A stretch of DNA of 64,000 bases, from positions 1 to 64,000 of the forward strand of contig JAQWRV010000022.1 in assembly GCA_029243545.1 (NCBI GenBank). Reading direction: 5' to 3'. The DNA comes from Rhodospirillaceae bacterium (lineage in GTDB: Bacteria > Pseudomonadota > Alphaproteobacteria > Rhodospirillales > Rhodospirillaceae). The position numbers were made by a program, and so were the translations under genes. The notes under the pieces were generated by a model. That model had not been told where the DNA came from, ran no database searches, and was given only the letters and a program-made list of their open reading frames with translations. Shown piece after piece: positions 54,277 to 64,000 of this stretch. How positions within the stretch are numbered: position 1 is the stretch's first letter; each line of letters begins with the position of its first letter.

Positions 54277-54891
54277 ATGACCAGAGAGCCCATGCTGCCA
54301 GCCGTTGAAACCTTCGTCGCCACAGTCCGGGGATTGTTTGAGCAAGGCTTGAGCGCGGATGAGGTGTGGCCCCAGGCCTGCGAACCGCTCCGAGACATGC
54401 TGCGGGATCCATCCGTGTGCGAGCACGCGACAACATGGCCGACCAGTCCGGCCAAGCTCGGCCTCGAAGGTAAGCACGCCAACTTGTTGTTCTACGAAGA
54501 TCCCGACTACGGCTTCGTCATCAACGGCTTGATCAAGAAGCCGCGCGCCAAGACAACCATTCACGACCACGGAAAATCGTGGACTTTGTATGGCGTCGCC
54601 GACGGTGGCGAAAACGTGTTACGCTTTAAACGCACCGATGGCGGCGCGCCCGGCGACCTTCCGGAAACTGCGGCCGTTGAGGAAACTGAGAAGGTGGAAG
54701 TCGGACCGGGCTTTATCGACTTCATTAAACCGTGGGAAATTCACGCCGAGTACAACGGCGATGAGCCGACCGTGGCTGTGATTGTGCGTAGTCAGCGCTG
54801 CGGCACCTATGTGCAGAACATCTTTTATAAAAAAGACAAAACGGTCGAGCAGTACTACGGCCCCGATCAAATTCCGTTCTCGTTCGGGTAA
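54277..54891 (+). CDS. Cysteine-dioxygenase-like cupin
   Basis: The 204-residue protein has the 3-His cupin pattern of thiol dioxygenases: KTTIHDHGKSWTLYGV for two ligands and PWEIHAEY for the third. The glutamate of ordinary cupins is absent, as in cysteine dioxygenase. ATG 54277 has AAGGA about ten bases before. It is nine bases from the next gene, a metallo-hydrolase, so they act together. The substrate is uncertain. Confidence 0.78.
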   Translation: MTREPMLPAVETFVATVRGLFEQGLSADEVWPQACEPLRDMLRDPSVCEHATTWPTSPAKLGLEGKHANLLFYEDPDYGFVINGLIKKPRAKTTIHDHGKSWTLYGVADGGENVLRFKRTDGGAPGDLPETAAVEETEKVEVGPGFIDFIKPWEIHAEYNGDEPTVAVIVRSQRCGTYVQNIFYKKDKTVEQYYGPDQIPFSFG

Positions 54892-54900
54892 GCCAACAGC

Positions 54901-55770
54901 GTGAACGGTGCCATTGCTCTTCCTGGTCCATTCGAAATTCATCGCATTGTTGAGTTTGAAGGACCGTTCCGTGAACCGGAGCATTTGATTCCGTCCGCTG
55001 TTGGTGAAGCACTACAGTCCACCCGCACCTACGCCGACCCGCGTTACTTCAATCAAGCCGAAAACAAACTGATCATGGCGTTCCATGGCATCCTGGTGCG
55101 CACCCCGCGTGCGTTAATCTTGGTGGACGCCTGCCTCGGCAATGACAAACACCGCCCGTTCGTGCCCGAGTGGCATATGCGCTCGGGACCCTTCATCGAA
55201 GACATGGCCAGCGTCGGCGTGTCCGTCGAACAAATTGATTACGTTTTATGTACCCACCTCCATGCGGATCATGTGGGCTGGAACACGCAGCTCATAGATG
55301 GCCGCTGGGTGCCTACCTTCCCCAACGCCACCTATTTGTTCGGGCGCGAGGAATGTGAGTTCTGGGAGGATGACGAGGAAGCCAATCACCGTTCCTGGGA
55401 AGACAGTGTTCAGCCGGTGTTCGAAGCCAACCAGGGCAAGATCGTCGACTCAAACCACGAGATCGAACCGGGGGTCAGTTTAGTGCCCGCCTTCGGGCAC
55501 TCACCCGGTCATATCATGTTGAAGTTGGACGACGGCAAAACCACGGCTTATGTCATCGGCGATGTGATTCACCATCCAGTTCAGGTGGAACACCCGACGT
55601 GGTCGTCACAGTTCTGCTGGGATGCGGACAAGGCCAGTACCATGCGCACAAACATTCTTGAGCAGGTTGCGGACACAGACCAATGGCTCATCCCAGCCCA
55701 CTTCCCCACACCAACAGCGGTGCGGGTGACGTCGGACAAAGATGGGTTTTGGTTAGCGGAAAAGTCCTAA
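54901..55770 (+). CDS. Metallo-beta-lactamase-fold hydrolase
   Basis: The 289-residue protein contains the zinc motif CTHLHADHVGWN (HxHxDH), GHSPGHIMLKL and later AHFPTPTAV. It starts at GTG 54901. Its closest layout is that of the MBL-fold lactonase/hydrolase group that contains quorum-signal and xenobiotic hydrolases. It is cotranscribed with the cupin and its stop overlaps the stop of the convergent amine oxidase. Confidence 0.85.
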   Translation: MNGAIALPGPFEIHRIVEFEGPFREPEHLIPSAVGEALQSTRTYADPRYFNQAENKLIMAFHGILVRTPRALILVDACLGNDKHRPFVPEWHMRSGPFIEDMASVGVSVEQIDYVLCTHLHADHVGWNTQLIDGRWVPTFPNATYLFGREECEFWEDDEEANHRSWEDSVQPVFEANQGKIVDSNHEIEPGVSLVPAFGHSPGHIMLKLDDGKTTAYVIGDVIHHPVQVEHPTWSSQFCWDADKASTMRTNILEQVADTDQWLIPAHFPTPTAVRVTSDKDGFWLAEKS

Positions 55771-57215
55771 AGGACATCCAGCACTTCGAAAGCGCAGCGT
55801 TCGCCGGATTCCATAGCGCCTTCCATGCCCCGGTTTGACGCTGCTGTGTGCTCGCCACAGAAATGTATGCGTCCGGCAGGTTCGGCCAGCACCGGTTGAT
55901 AAGTATGCACCTGGCCCGGTTTCCATTCGACCCAGGTGCCGCCGGCGAAGCGGTCCATGGCCCACGATTTATAGCCGACCGCCTCAAGCTTGCCTTTGGC
56001 GGCGGGGCGGAGCTTTTCGTATTCCGCAACAACCAACGCTTGCGCCGCTTCAGGCCCGAGCATATCCAGCTTCTGTGCCATGAAGCCGCGTGACCGGGCG
56101 ACAAGACCCGTGATTTCCGTACTGTTCTCAAGCTGACGCATGACGCCGACCTGCCCTATGGGGGTGTCGGTCCACATGCCGGGACCTATACCATCGCCAT
56201 CCCAGAATGGTTCCTTAGCGCGAAGGAAGATTTTGTTGATCTTCATGGACGGCAGCAGTTTGATCGCAGCGGCTTTCAAAGGCGGCAGCAGCGGATCGAA
56301 GTTGACCCAGCGCAGAGGCGCAAACGGCGTTGAGTTAAGCACCCGCTTGGCGCGGAAGGTGGAACCGTCCTCACAGCTCACAGTAACACCAGTGTTGTCT
56401 TGCTGGATAGCTACAACGGCCTTGCTGAGATGAATGTCACCGGGCAAACGCGCCGCCATGGCTTCAGGAACGCGCTGATTACCACCAACCACTTTGAGAG
56501 CGACGTTTTCAATATCGCGCTGCACTTTGTCCCAGCCGAGGCGGAAGTACCAGATCAGGATGGAGCAGTCGTGGGCCGACGTGCCGCGCCCAATATTGAT
56601 TTCATAGTTCTGGGCGATAGTCTCATCGCTCCAGCCCAAGCCCTTGAGAAATTCATAAACCGACTGTTCGTACTTGCGGCTGGCCGGTTCCGCCCAATCC
56701 TCAAATGACTCAAGCGGATTGTGTTTAGCGACAATAGACTCAAAATACTGCCGCCCAGGAAACGCCGCCTTGGCATCCTCGGGCATGCGGTTGAGGGGAT
56801 GCCTGGCCCATCGATCGCGGGGAATAACAGATCCGCCAAGGGCGATTTCGGTAGACGATAATCTGCCGCGGGCGCGATGGTCGACAAGGGTCAGGCCCAA
56901 TTCATCAGCCATATCGCGCATGCGGCCGTAGCCGCCGAGGATGGAATCTCCACCTGCTTCGGGCGCGCCTTCGATGTGCGAGAAACTTTCCAGCCGCCCA
57001 CCAATACGGTCGCGGCCTTCCAGGATCGTGACGTTTACACCATCTTCCGCCAGCAAGCGGGCCGCGTTAAGGCCGGACAGACCTGCGCCAATGACGATGA
57101 CGTCAGAGTCCGTTGCGGTATTAGTATTGGTTTTTGCGGCCTTGGCCGCATGGAGCGTAGGAGACACCGCGAGGCTTGCGGAAGTCGCAACAAAGGTGCG
57201 GCGATTGAGTTTCAT
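55767..57215 (-). CDS. Flavin monoamine oxidase family protein, Tat-type signal (first of two)
   Basis: The 482-residue protein starts MKLNRRTFVATSASLAVSP, a twin-arginine signal, then the FAD site VIVIGAGLSGLNAA (41-52) and GRDRIGGRL. The C-terminal FAD motif is RIHFCGEHTAASNRGMEGAMESGER. It oxidises an amine or amino acid in the periplasm with H2O2 release. It is a close paralogue of the gene three bases upstream. Confidence 0.88.
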   Translation of the reverse strand: MKLNRRTFVATSASLAVSPTLHAAKAAKTNTNTATDSDVIVIGAGLSGLNAARLLAEDGVNVTILEGRDRIGGRLESFSHIEGAPEAGGDSILGGYGRMRDMADELGLTLVDHRARGRLSSTEIALGGSVIPRDRWARHPLNRMPEDAKAAFPGRQYFESIVAKHNPLESFEDWAEPASRKYEQSVYEFLKGLGWSDETIAQNYEINIGRGTSAHDCSILIWYFRLGWDKVQRDIENVALKVVGGNQRVPEAMAARLPGDIHLSKAVVAIQQDNTGVTVSCEDGSTFRAKRVLNSTPFAPLRWVNFDPLLPPLKAAAIKLLPSMKINKIFLRAKEPFWDGDGIGPGMWTDTPIGQVGVMRQLENSTEITGLVARSRGFMAQKLDMLGPEAAQALVVAEYEKLRPAAKGKLEAVGYKSWAMDRFAGGTWVEWKPGQVHTYQPVLAEPAGRIHFCGEHTAASNRGMEGAMESGERCAFEVLDVL

Positions 57216-57218
57216 GTT

Positions 57219-58670
57219 TTAGATCGCATCAAGCGCTTCGAAAGCTGCACGTTCACCGGATTCCATGGCCCCTTCCATGCCCCGGTTGGACGTTGCCGTG
57301 TGTTCGCCGCAGAAGTGAATGCGATCAGCCGGATCGAACAGCGCTTTGACGCTTTCGGTCACTTGTCCCGGCGCAAAAACGGCCCAGTCCCCAGCCGTGA
57401 AGTGATCGGTCTGCCAGGATTTTATGCCCGCCAATTCGAGATTGCCCTTGGCGGCAGGACGGATTTCAGTATAGGCATCGAGCACCCGTTGCATGGCGCC
57501 TTCCTCCCCGAGGGTATCGAGCCGGTCGGCGAGGTAGCCGCGGCCCCAGGCCATTAGGCATGTGATGCGCTTGGCGTCATCGCCTTCACGCAAAGCCCGC
57601 ACTTCTCCGCAGTCGGAATCAGTCCACATGGCAGGACTGTAGCCATCCTCATCCCAGAACGGCGCAGTCGGCACCATGATCACTTTGGTAACTTTTTGAA
57701 CGGGAACCGTTTGAATCGCTTTTGCCTTGAGCGCAGGCAGCAGGGGGTCAAACTTAAGCCAACGCATGGTCGGGATTGGCATGGAGCAGATCACCCGCTT
57801 GGCCTTGTAGATGCTGCCGTCTTTGCAATGCACTTCGGCGTGGCCTTTTTCGCTGCGAATACCGACAACTTCTTTGCCAAGATGAATGTCACCTTTCAGG
57901 GAGGCCGCCATGGCTTCGGGAATGCTTTGATTGCCGCCGGGCGCTTTGAACGCGACCTTGTCGATATCGCTTTGCAGCCTGAACCAAGCCTGGGTGTAGA
58001 ACCACATCAGCGCTGAGATGTCGTGCGCCGAGGTGCCGTATTGCACATTTGTGTTGTAGTTGAGGTCGATGGCTTCATCGCTCCAGCCGCGGGCCTTAAA
58101 AAATTCATAGATGGACGTGTCGTACTGCGCACTTTCGGGGTCGAGCCAATCTTCAAAGGCTTCCAGCGGATTATGTTCGCCGATGATCGCTTGATAATAA
58201 CCCCTGCCGGGAAACCGTTTCTTTGCGCCATCGGGCATGACATTAAGGGGATGGGTCGGCCAGTCACCCTTGGGGATTAGTTTGCCACGCAACGCCAGCT
58301 CGGTATTGGTTGGGTCCTCGTGAGCTTCGGGCGTGAGGTCGCGCCGGGACTGATGATCCACCAGTTTAATTCCGACGCGGGCCGCCGTGTCCTGCATCCG
58401 GCCGTAGCCGCCGAGGACGGAATCTCCACCCCACTCCGGGTTACCTTCTACATTGCGCGCGCTGAATAGCCGCCCGCCGACACGGTTGCGGCCTTCGACG
58501 ACGGTCACCGAGGTACCGGTCTCTTCCAGCAGCATCGCAGCATTAAGGCCCGATAAACCGGCACCGATGACGATGATATCAGAATCGGCGGCTTTAGCAC
58601 TTTTAGATACAAGCGATGCTGCAACGGCAGCAGCAGCGTTCTTAAGAGCTGATCGGCGATCTAACGTCAT
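57219..58670 (-). CDS. Flavin monoamine oxidase family protein, Tat-type signal (second of two)
   Basis: The 483-residue protein begins MTLDRRSALKNAAAAVAASL with the twin-arginine pair, and has VIGAGLSGLNAA (GxGxxG at 36-41), GRNRVGGRL and the end RIHFCGEHTATSNRGMEGAMESGER. ATG 58670 has GGGAG upstream; the longer frame is rejected. Identity to the next gene is high in these motifs, so it is a tandem duplication. The pair could produce aldehyde products that the following oxidases use. Confidence 0.88.
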   Translation of the reverse strand: MTLDRRSALKNAAAAVAASLVSKSAKAADSDIIVIGAGLSGLNAAMLLEETGTSVTVVEGRNRVGGRLFSARNVEGNPEWGGDSVLGGYGRMQDTAARVGIKLVDHQSRRDLTPEAHEDPTNTELALRGKLIPKGDWPTHPLNVMPDGAKKRFPGRGYYQAIIGEHNPLEAFEDWLDPESAQYDTSIYEFFKARGWSDEAIDLNYNTNVQYGTSAHDISALMWFYTQAWFRLQSDIDKVAFKAPGGNQSIPEAMAASLKGDIHLGKEVVGIRSEKGHAEVHCKDGSIYKAKRVICSMPIPTMRWLKFDPLLPALKAKAIQTVPVQKVTKVIMVPTAPFWDEDGYSPAMWTDSDCGEVRALREGDDAKRITCLMAWGRGYLADRLDTLGEEGAMQRVLDAYTEIRPAAKGNLELAGIKSWQTDHFTAGDWAVFAPGQVTESVKALFDPADRIHFCGEHTATSNRGMEGAMESGERAAFEALDAI

Positions 58671-58776
58671 AACGTATCTCCCGTTGGTCAAACGAGACCT
58701 AAGGTAAAGACTCTCTGGCCCTGGGCCAAGATGCAGCAGTCCGTTAAGGTGATCGTACAGCGGTTAAGGGGACACT

Positions 58777-60042
58777 GTGGCAGCAATAGACCTGAGCGAG
58801 TTCAAGCGGGGCTGGAAGATCATTCTTTCGTGCGCGGCTGGAATCGGCTGCGGGATGTCTGCTATGCCCTTCTTTACCTTCGGGGCTTTTGTCGTCCCTA
58901 TCCAAGAAGAATTCGGCTGGAGCCGAGGCGAACTTCAAGCCGCCATTACATTACTGTCCTTGACGGTTTTGGTCGCGTTTCCCATAACCGGAAAGATCTT
59001 GGATCTTGTGGGCGCCCGCAAAGTCGCAATTTGGTCGCAAGTCGGCTTTATCATCAGTTTTAGCAGCCTTGCATTCGTGCCGGACAATCTCATCGTCTTC
59101 TACCTATTGTGGGTGGTATTGGCGGCCGTTTCCGTCGGGTCCATGACAGTCACATATTCTCTTGCCATCAACAGCTGGTTCGACCGGTCCAGGGGCGTTG
59201 CGCTCGGCATCACGCTGTCTGGAAGCGGTATTGCCGCGACATTTTTACCCTCCTATGCCACATGGCTGATTGAAAACTTTGGCTGGCGTCTGGCGTATCC
59301 GGGGTTGGCCGCTGTGTCACTGATAGTTTCCGTGCCTCTGCTGCTGCTCTTCTTAAAAGACCACCCGTCCGAAGACGAACCTTCCGCTTCAATGCCCGAA
59401 GAAAAACCAAACACGAGTGACATTTCCGGCATGGCATCGCATGACATACCGGGTATGACTTTAGTTGAAGCCGTGCGCAGCTATCGCTTCTGGATCATCG
59501 GCATTGGCATGTTCGGGGTTGGCGCCGGCACCGGCGGGGTTGTCCCCAACCTCATCCCGCTATTGGGTGACAGCGGATATTCGGCAAGCGACGCTGCCGC
59601 CTACGCGGGACTCATCGGCGTTATGGTTGTCTTTGGCCGTGTGCTTGTCGGCATTCTGCTCGATCACCTGTGGGCGCCTTTAGTAGCCGTCCTGTTTTTT
59701 ATACCGGCTGCCATGGCAAACTTTCTGCTGACCATCGACGGTATCGGCCCGGAAGCCGTGATCGTCTCGGTGCTATTGACTGGCCTTGTCGCCGGAGCGG
59801 AATACGACGTCATTGCCTATCTGGTCAGCCGCTATTTCGGCATGAGGTTTTACGGCACCATTTACAGCTGGGTGTACATCGTTTTCGCTTCCGCCATTGC
59901 TGCCGCACCAGTGTTATTCGGCACCTCATACGATGTGTTCGGCAGCTACGACGTGCCATTGATCGCCACCGGTATACTCATCATAGTCTGTGTTCTGCCG
60001 TTACTGACGCTAGGGCCGATCCCCGAAGAGTATAAGCGGTAG
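58777..60042 (+). CDS. MFS transporter, monocarboxylate/OFA-like
   Basis: The 421-residue protein has 12 predicted helices, starts at GTG 58777 and shows the MFS loop pattern GKILDLVGARKVAIWS, with WSRGELQAAITLL near the first segment, as in oxalate/formate (OFA) and monocarboxylate exchangers. It is followed by a hydroxyacid oxidase, so a 2-hydroxy- or 2-oxo-acid is a likely substrate. It is divergent from the amine oxidase pair. Confidence 0.88.
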   Translation: MAAIDLSEFKRGWKIILSCAAGIGCGMSAMPFFTFGAFVVPIQEEFGWSRGELQAAITLLSLTVLVAFPITGKILDLVGARKVAIWSQVGFIISFSSLAFVPDNLIVFYLLWVVLAAVSVGSMTVTYSLAINSWFDRSRGVALGITLSGSGIAATFLPSYATWLIENFGWRLAYPGLAAVSLIVSVPLLLLFLKDHPSEDEPSASMPEEKPNTSDISGMASHDIPGMTLVEAVRSYRFWIIGIGMFGVGAGTGGVVPNLIPLLGDSGYSASDAAAYAGLIGVMVVFGRVLVGILLDHLWAPLVAVLFFIPAAMANFLLTIDGIGPEAVIVSVLLTGLVAGAEYDVIAYLVSRYFGMRFYGTIYSWVYIVFASAIAAAPVLFGTSYDVFGSYDVPLIATGILIIVCVLPLLTLGPIPEEYKR

Positions 60043-60072
60043 GCGCATTAGAATTTACTGAGGGGCGGCACG

Positions 60073-61233
60073 TTGGCGATGTCTTTAGAACGCTGCAACA
60101 ACATCGGGGACCTAAGGAAGAAGGCCAAGCGCCGCCTGCCAGCGCCGGTATTTCATTATCTTGACGGCGGTGCCGACGACGAAGTGACGTTGCGGCGCAA
60201 CACCGACGCATTCGAGGATTACGAGCTCAACCCCAATTATTTAACTGACACCAGCCATATCGATACCTCGACGGAAGTGTTGGGGGTGAAGCTGGACCTG
60301 CCGGTGTTCCTCTCGCCAACCGGAATGTCGCGGCTGTTTCATCACACTGGAGAACCGGCAGTGGCGCGGGCGGCACATAAATACGGCACGCTCTATAGCC
60401 TGTCGACCCTGGGCACGACGTCGATTGAAGATGTGGCAGCGGCGACCGACGGGCCAAAGATGTTCCAGATCTATGTGTACAAGGATCGTGGCCTGACCAG
60501 GGAGTTTATCCAGCGCTGCAAGGATGCAAAGTACGACGCCATCTGCCTGACCGTAGATGTGCCGGTGCCGGGTAACCGCGAGCGGGATTTGGTCAACGGC
60601 ATGACGATCCCGCCGAAGTTCAGCCTAGGTAGCCTGTTTAGTTTCGCGATGCATCCTGAGTGGAGCCTACGCGCGTTGTTTGACGCCAGCTTTGACCTGG
60701 CCAATGTGCAACAGCGCAAAGACTTAAGTGTCGCCGGCCAGCCCGTATCGGTGATGCAGTATCTCAACGATCAGATTGACCGCACGGTCACCTGGAAAGA
60801 TGCGGAGTGGCTGGCGCAAGAATGGGGCGGACGCTTTCTCATCAAAGGTGTGCATTCGGTGCACGACGCCAAAAGGGCTGCCGAGATTGGTGCGCATGGG
60901 GTGATGGTTTCAAATCACGGCGGCCGGCAGCTCGACGGCGTACCGGCCTGCATAGATGCCCTCGGCCCAATCGTCGACGAAGCCGGTGACAAGCTAGAAG
61001 TGATTCTCGACGGCGGGGTGCGGCGCGGCACCCACGTGATTAAAGCACTGGCCCTGGGGGCAGCTGCCTGCTCGATCGGGCGCGGATATTTGTATGGTCT
61101 GGGGGCCGGAGGTCAGGCTGGTGTGGAGAGGGCCCTGACTCTGCTGCGCAATGAAATCGAGCGCGACATGGCCCTGCTCGGGGTTAATAAAGTGAGTGAA
61201 ATCACCCGAGACTTCATCACCCCCCGATGCTGA
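60073..61233 (+). CDS. FMN-dependent alpha-hydroxy-acid oxidase/dehydrogenase (LldD-like)
   Basis: The 386-residue protein has the FMN TIM-barrel pattern: FHYLDGGADDEVTLRRN, LSPTGMSRLFHHTGE and the catalytic VMVSNHGGRQLDGVPA region with His, and ends LDGGVRRGTHVIKALALGA. It oxidises lactate, glycolate or a related acid. TTG 60073 has GAGGGG seven bases before it and is kept; ATG 60079 is two codons later. It is 30 bases after the MFS gene, in one unit. Confidence 0.9.
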   Translation: MAMSLERCNNIGDLRKKAKRRLPAPVFHYLDGGADDEVTLRRNTDAFEDYELNPNYLTDTSHIDTSTEVLGVKLDLPVFLSPTGMSRLFHHTGEPAVARAAHKYGTLYSLSTLGTTSIEDVAAATDGPKMFQIYVYKDRGLTREFIQRCKDAKYDAICLTVDVPVPGNRERDLVNGMTIPPKFSLGSLFSFAMHPEWSLRALFDASFDLANVQQRKDLSVAGQPVSVMQYLNDQIDRTVTWKDAEWLAQEWGGRFLIKGVHSVHDAKRAAEIGAHGVMVSNHGGRQLDGVPACIDALGPIVDEAGDKLEVILDGGVRRGTHVIKALALGAAACSIGRGYLYGLGAGGQAGVERALTLLRNEIERDMALLGVNKVSEITRDFITPRC

Positions 61234-61291
61234 ATGGGGGCCTGACCGGGGAACCGGCCTATTAGTCCTCTCGTTGGCTGGCGTATCGCCC

Positions 61292-62035
61292 CTAAGGCGC
61301 GGCCACCTTCTTGAGAATGCGCGGAATGCCTGCCGGGTTGCCGCCCACCTGCTCGCCTTTCGCGTTGAGCTCAAACAGGTACATCAGCAAGGTATCCTCT
61401 GTGATGGCCGAGCGAGCCCCGTGATAGGCCTTGAAGCCGTCGATCACCCGGACTCGGCATTCATCCTGGATTTCCACATCAAAATGATTGACGCGCTTTT
61501 CCCAATAGGTCGAACAGCCGGGGGGCATGGAGCGCAAGGTCTCCACATCCACTCGGCTCAGCGTCTCCGGTGATTGCCAGGCGCCTTGCTCTGGCATGGT
61601 CTCCTTGCTGGGAATGAAGATTCTGTTCTCAACGACCCGACTGTCATAGAGAGGGTCCAACACCCAGTACTGGCGGACGAGGACTTTGCCATCGATATTT
61701 TTCTCGGTGTAGAGCACGTATTCACCAAGCGCCGGCACATCGACCCGGACGTAATAGTCGTGATGCCACGGATGCCGGAGTGCTTCATCAATACCGGCCT
61801 CTTCCTGAAACGCTATCTGCTCCTCTGACGACCATTCGCCGGCCAGCCAAGACACAAGCAACTCCCGGTCTTCATCCAACCGGGCGCGCTCCATTTCCGT
61901 CGCTGGATGGGGCGTGAACGGGCGGCTGCGGTCCGTGTTCTGGGCAGATGCGGTTGGGGCGGCCACGGTACCGAGTGCGAACGTGAACGCAGCGATGAGA
62001 AGTGTGGAAGTCAATTTGCGGACGGCTGACATCAT
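61292..62035 (-). CDS. Exported CpcT/CpeT-like domain protein
   Basis: The 247-residue protein has a signal peptide (hydrophobic 8-26, AQN cleavage) and resembles the CpcT/CpeT chromophore lyase fold: LVSWLAGEWSSEEQ, ENRIFIP and a cysteine pair in PPGCSTYWEKRVNHFDVEIQDECRV. Cyanobacterial members attach bilins to phycobiliproteins; here no phycobiliprotein gene is seen, so only the fold is proposed. Function is unknown. Confidence 0.65.
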   Translation of the reverse strand: MMSAVRKLTSTLLIAAFTFALGTVAAPTASAQNTDRSRPFTPHPATEMERARLDEDRELLVSWLAGEWSSEEQIAFQEEAGIDEALRHPWHHDYYVRVDVPALGEYVLYTEKNIDGKVLVRQYWVLDPLYDSRVVENRIFIPSKETMPEQGAWQSPETLSRVDVETLRSMPPGCSTYWEKRVNHFDVEIQDECRVRVIDGFKAYHGARSAITEDTLLMYLFELNAKGEQVGGNPAGIPRILKKVAAP

Positions 62036-62109
62036 GTGTGTTCCTTGAAGGCCTTAGTTGGGCCTGGCAGTCAGGGCGAGACCCAAGGTGTTCACGGTAT
62101 GCGGATGAA

Positions 62110-62509
62110 CGGAAGGGAGCAAGGCGGCTGAACAGAAGGTTGAAAATGTGGGCTTCATACAGTGCGATGTATTTGATGACGCTATAGCGCCGGGATCGTT
62201 CAATGTGGTTTTGGCGTTTAACCTGCTACAATTGCTGGAAAATATACCAGAGATTGCGCAGCGTGTTCATACCCTATTGCGGCCGGCGGGCGTTTCATTT
62301 CAAAGCCCGCTTACCTAGCAGAGAAAACTCGGCTGTGGGCCGTGCCGCTGTTCATCGCCGAGAGGCTCTGCTTTATGCCCTACGTCAGCTGCCTCACCGT
62401 TTGCGAACTGGAAGGCGCGTTTACCCGCGCTGAGTTTAAAATTATCGAGGCCGGCGTGTTTGGAACGCCATCACTCCCGAGCCGGTTCATCGTCGATCAG
62501 AAGGCTTAA
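62110..62509 (+). pseudogene. SAM methyltransferase pseudogene (5' truncated, frameshifted)
   Basis: The frame from about 62110 gives VENVGFIQCDVFDDAIAPGSF, NVVLAFNLLQLLENIPE and RVHTLLRPAGV, the second half of a class I methyltransferase domain. Near 62293 a one-base loss shifts the frame, which then gives SKPAYLAEKTRLWAVPL and continues to TAA 62507. There is no start: the N-terminal motif I half is missing, with a stop directly upstream. Confidence 0.82.
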
Positions 62510-62555
62510 AAACGCCAAGCAAGCGGTGGCACGCCTCCTCAAACACAACCTTTAA

Positions 62556-62571
62556 TTAGAATAATTCCAGA
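62556..62571. promoter_or_regulatory. Candidate Irr/iron-control-element-like site before katG
   Basis: TTAGAATAATTCCAGA contains the exact 9-bp palindrome GAAT-A-ATTC and is near the consensus TTTAGAANNNTTCTAAA, with about 11 of 14 positions. It is 118 bases upstream of the katG ATG. Irr-type regulation is common in some alphaproteobacteria, but this short match may be chance. Confidence 0.28.
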
Positions 62572-62622
62572 CTATTTGACAGCGGTAATCACCGGCGTAT
62601 ATTTGCCCTTCGGCTGCGCTGA

Positions 62623-64000
<1,378 letters not shown>

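Overview
The window comes from an alphaproteobacterium. The evidence is an ImuA-ImuB-DnaE2 mutagenesis cassette under a GTTC-N7-GTTC LexA box, a lysine-rich histone H1-like protein, a DUF2241-type ACT gene (decayed) and many Tat-exported enzymes. I cannot place it to genus. Nothing seen suggests a plasmid, prophage or insertion sequence, and I found no rRNA, tRNA or CRISPR array.

Layout. 1-280: the 3' end of the H1-like protein gene and its terminator. 344-2906: a three-gene + operon (acetoacetate-decarboxylase-like protein, alpha/beta hydrolase, cupin) in which the first two enzymes seem to lack key catalytic residues. 3023-21144: a surface-glycan island. Its left part is a divergent pseudaminic-acid set (pseC-pseB leftward; pseF-pseI-Nudix rightward). 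It is followed by an FG-GAP protein, a nucleotide-sugar dehydratase, a large glycosyltransferase, a WbqC-like protein and small unknowns. Its right part is a leftward six-gene run: methyltransferase, GNAT, sugar aminotransferase, two radical SAM/SPASM proteins and AsnB. A PseG hydrolase was not seen.

21213-26433: an acyl-CoA module (acyl-CoA dehydrogenase and two CaiB-type CoA-transferases) divergent from a GntR/UTRA regulator with a perfect 22-bp palindrome between them, then msrA. 26765-32547: a TonB-dependent receptor, a perfect bidirectional terminator, and small-molecule enzymes (isochorismatase-like, epoxide-hydrolase-like, NmrA-like, Asp/Glu-racemase superfamily). 32683-38633: dnaE2, imuB, imuA and their LexA box.

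38736-64000: catabolic and transport genes (a third CaiB enzyme with an orphan ABC solute-binding protein, an acetate-type SSS symporter pair, tannase, two related methyltransferases, two tandem Tat-type amine oxidases, an MFS carrier with an FMN 2-hydroxyacid oxidase, and a partial katG). This part also holds seven broken or remnant genes: an ACT-domain gene, a BaiN/HI0933-type flavoprotein, an amidohydrolase with its middle missing, the 5' stub of a Tat-methyltransferase, the tail of a tannase-like gene, a pseudo-receiver and a 5'-truncated methyltransferase. Several of these need only one base change to repair, so sequencing error must be excluded; the truncations and internal deletion cannot be explained that way.
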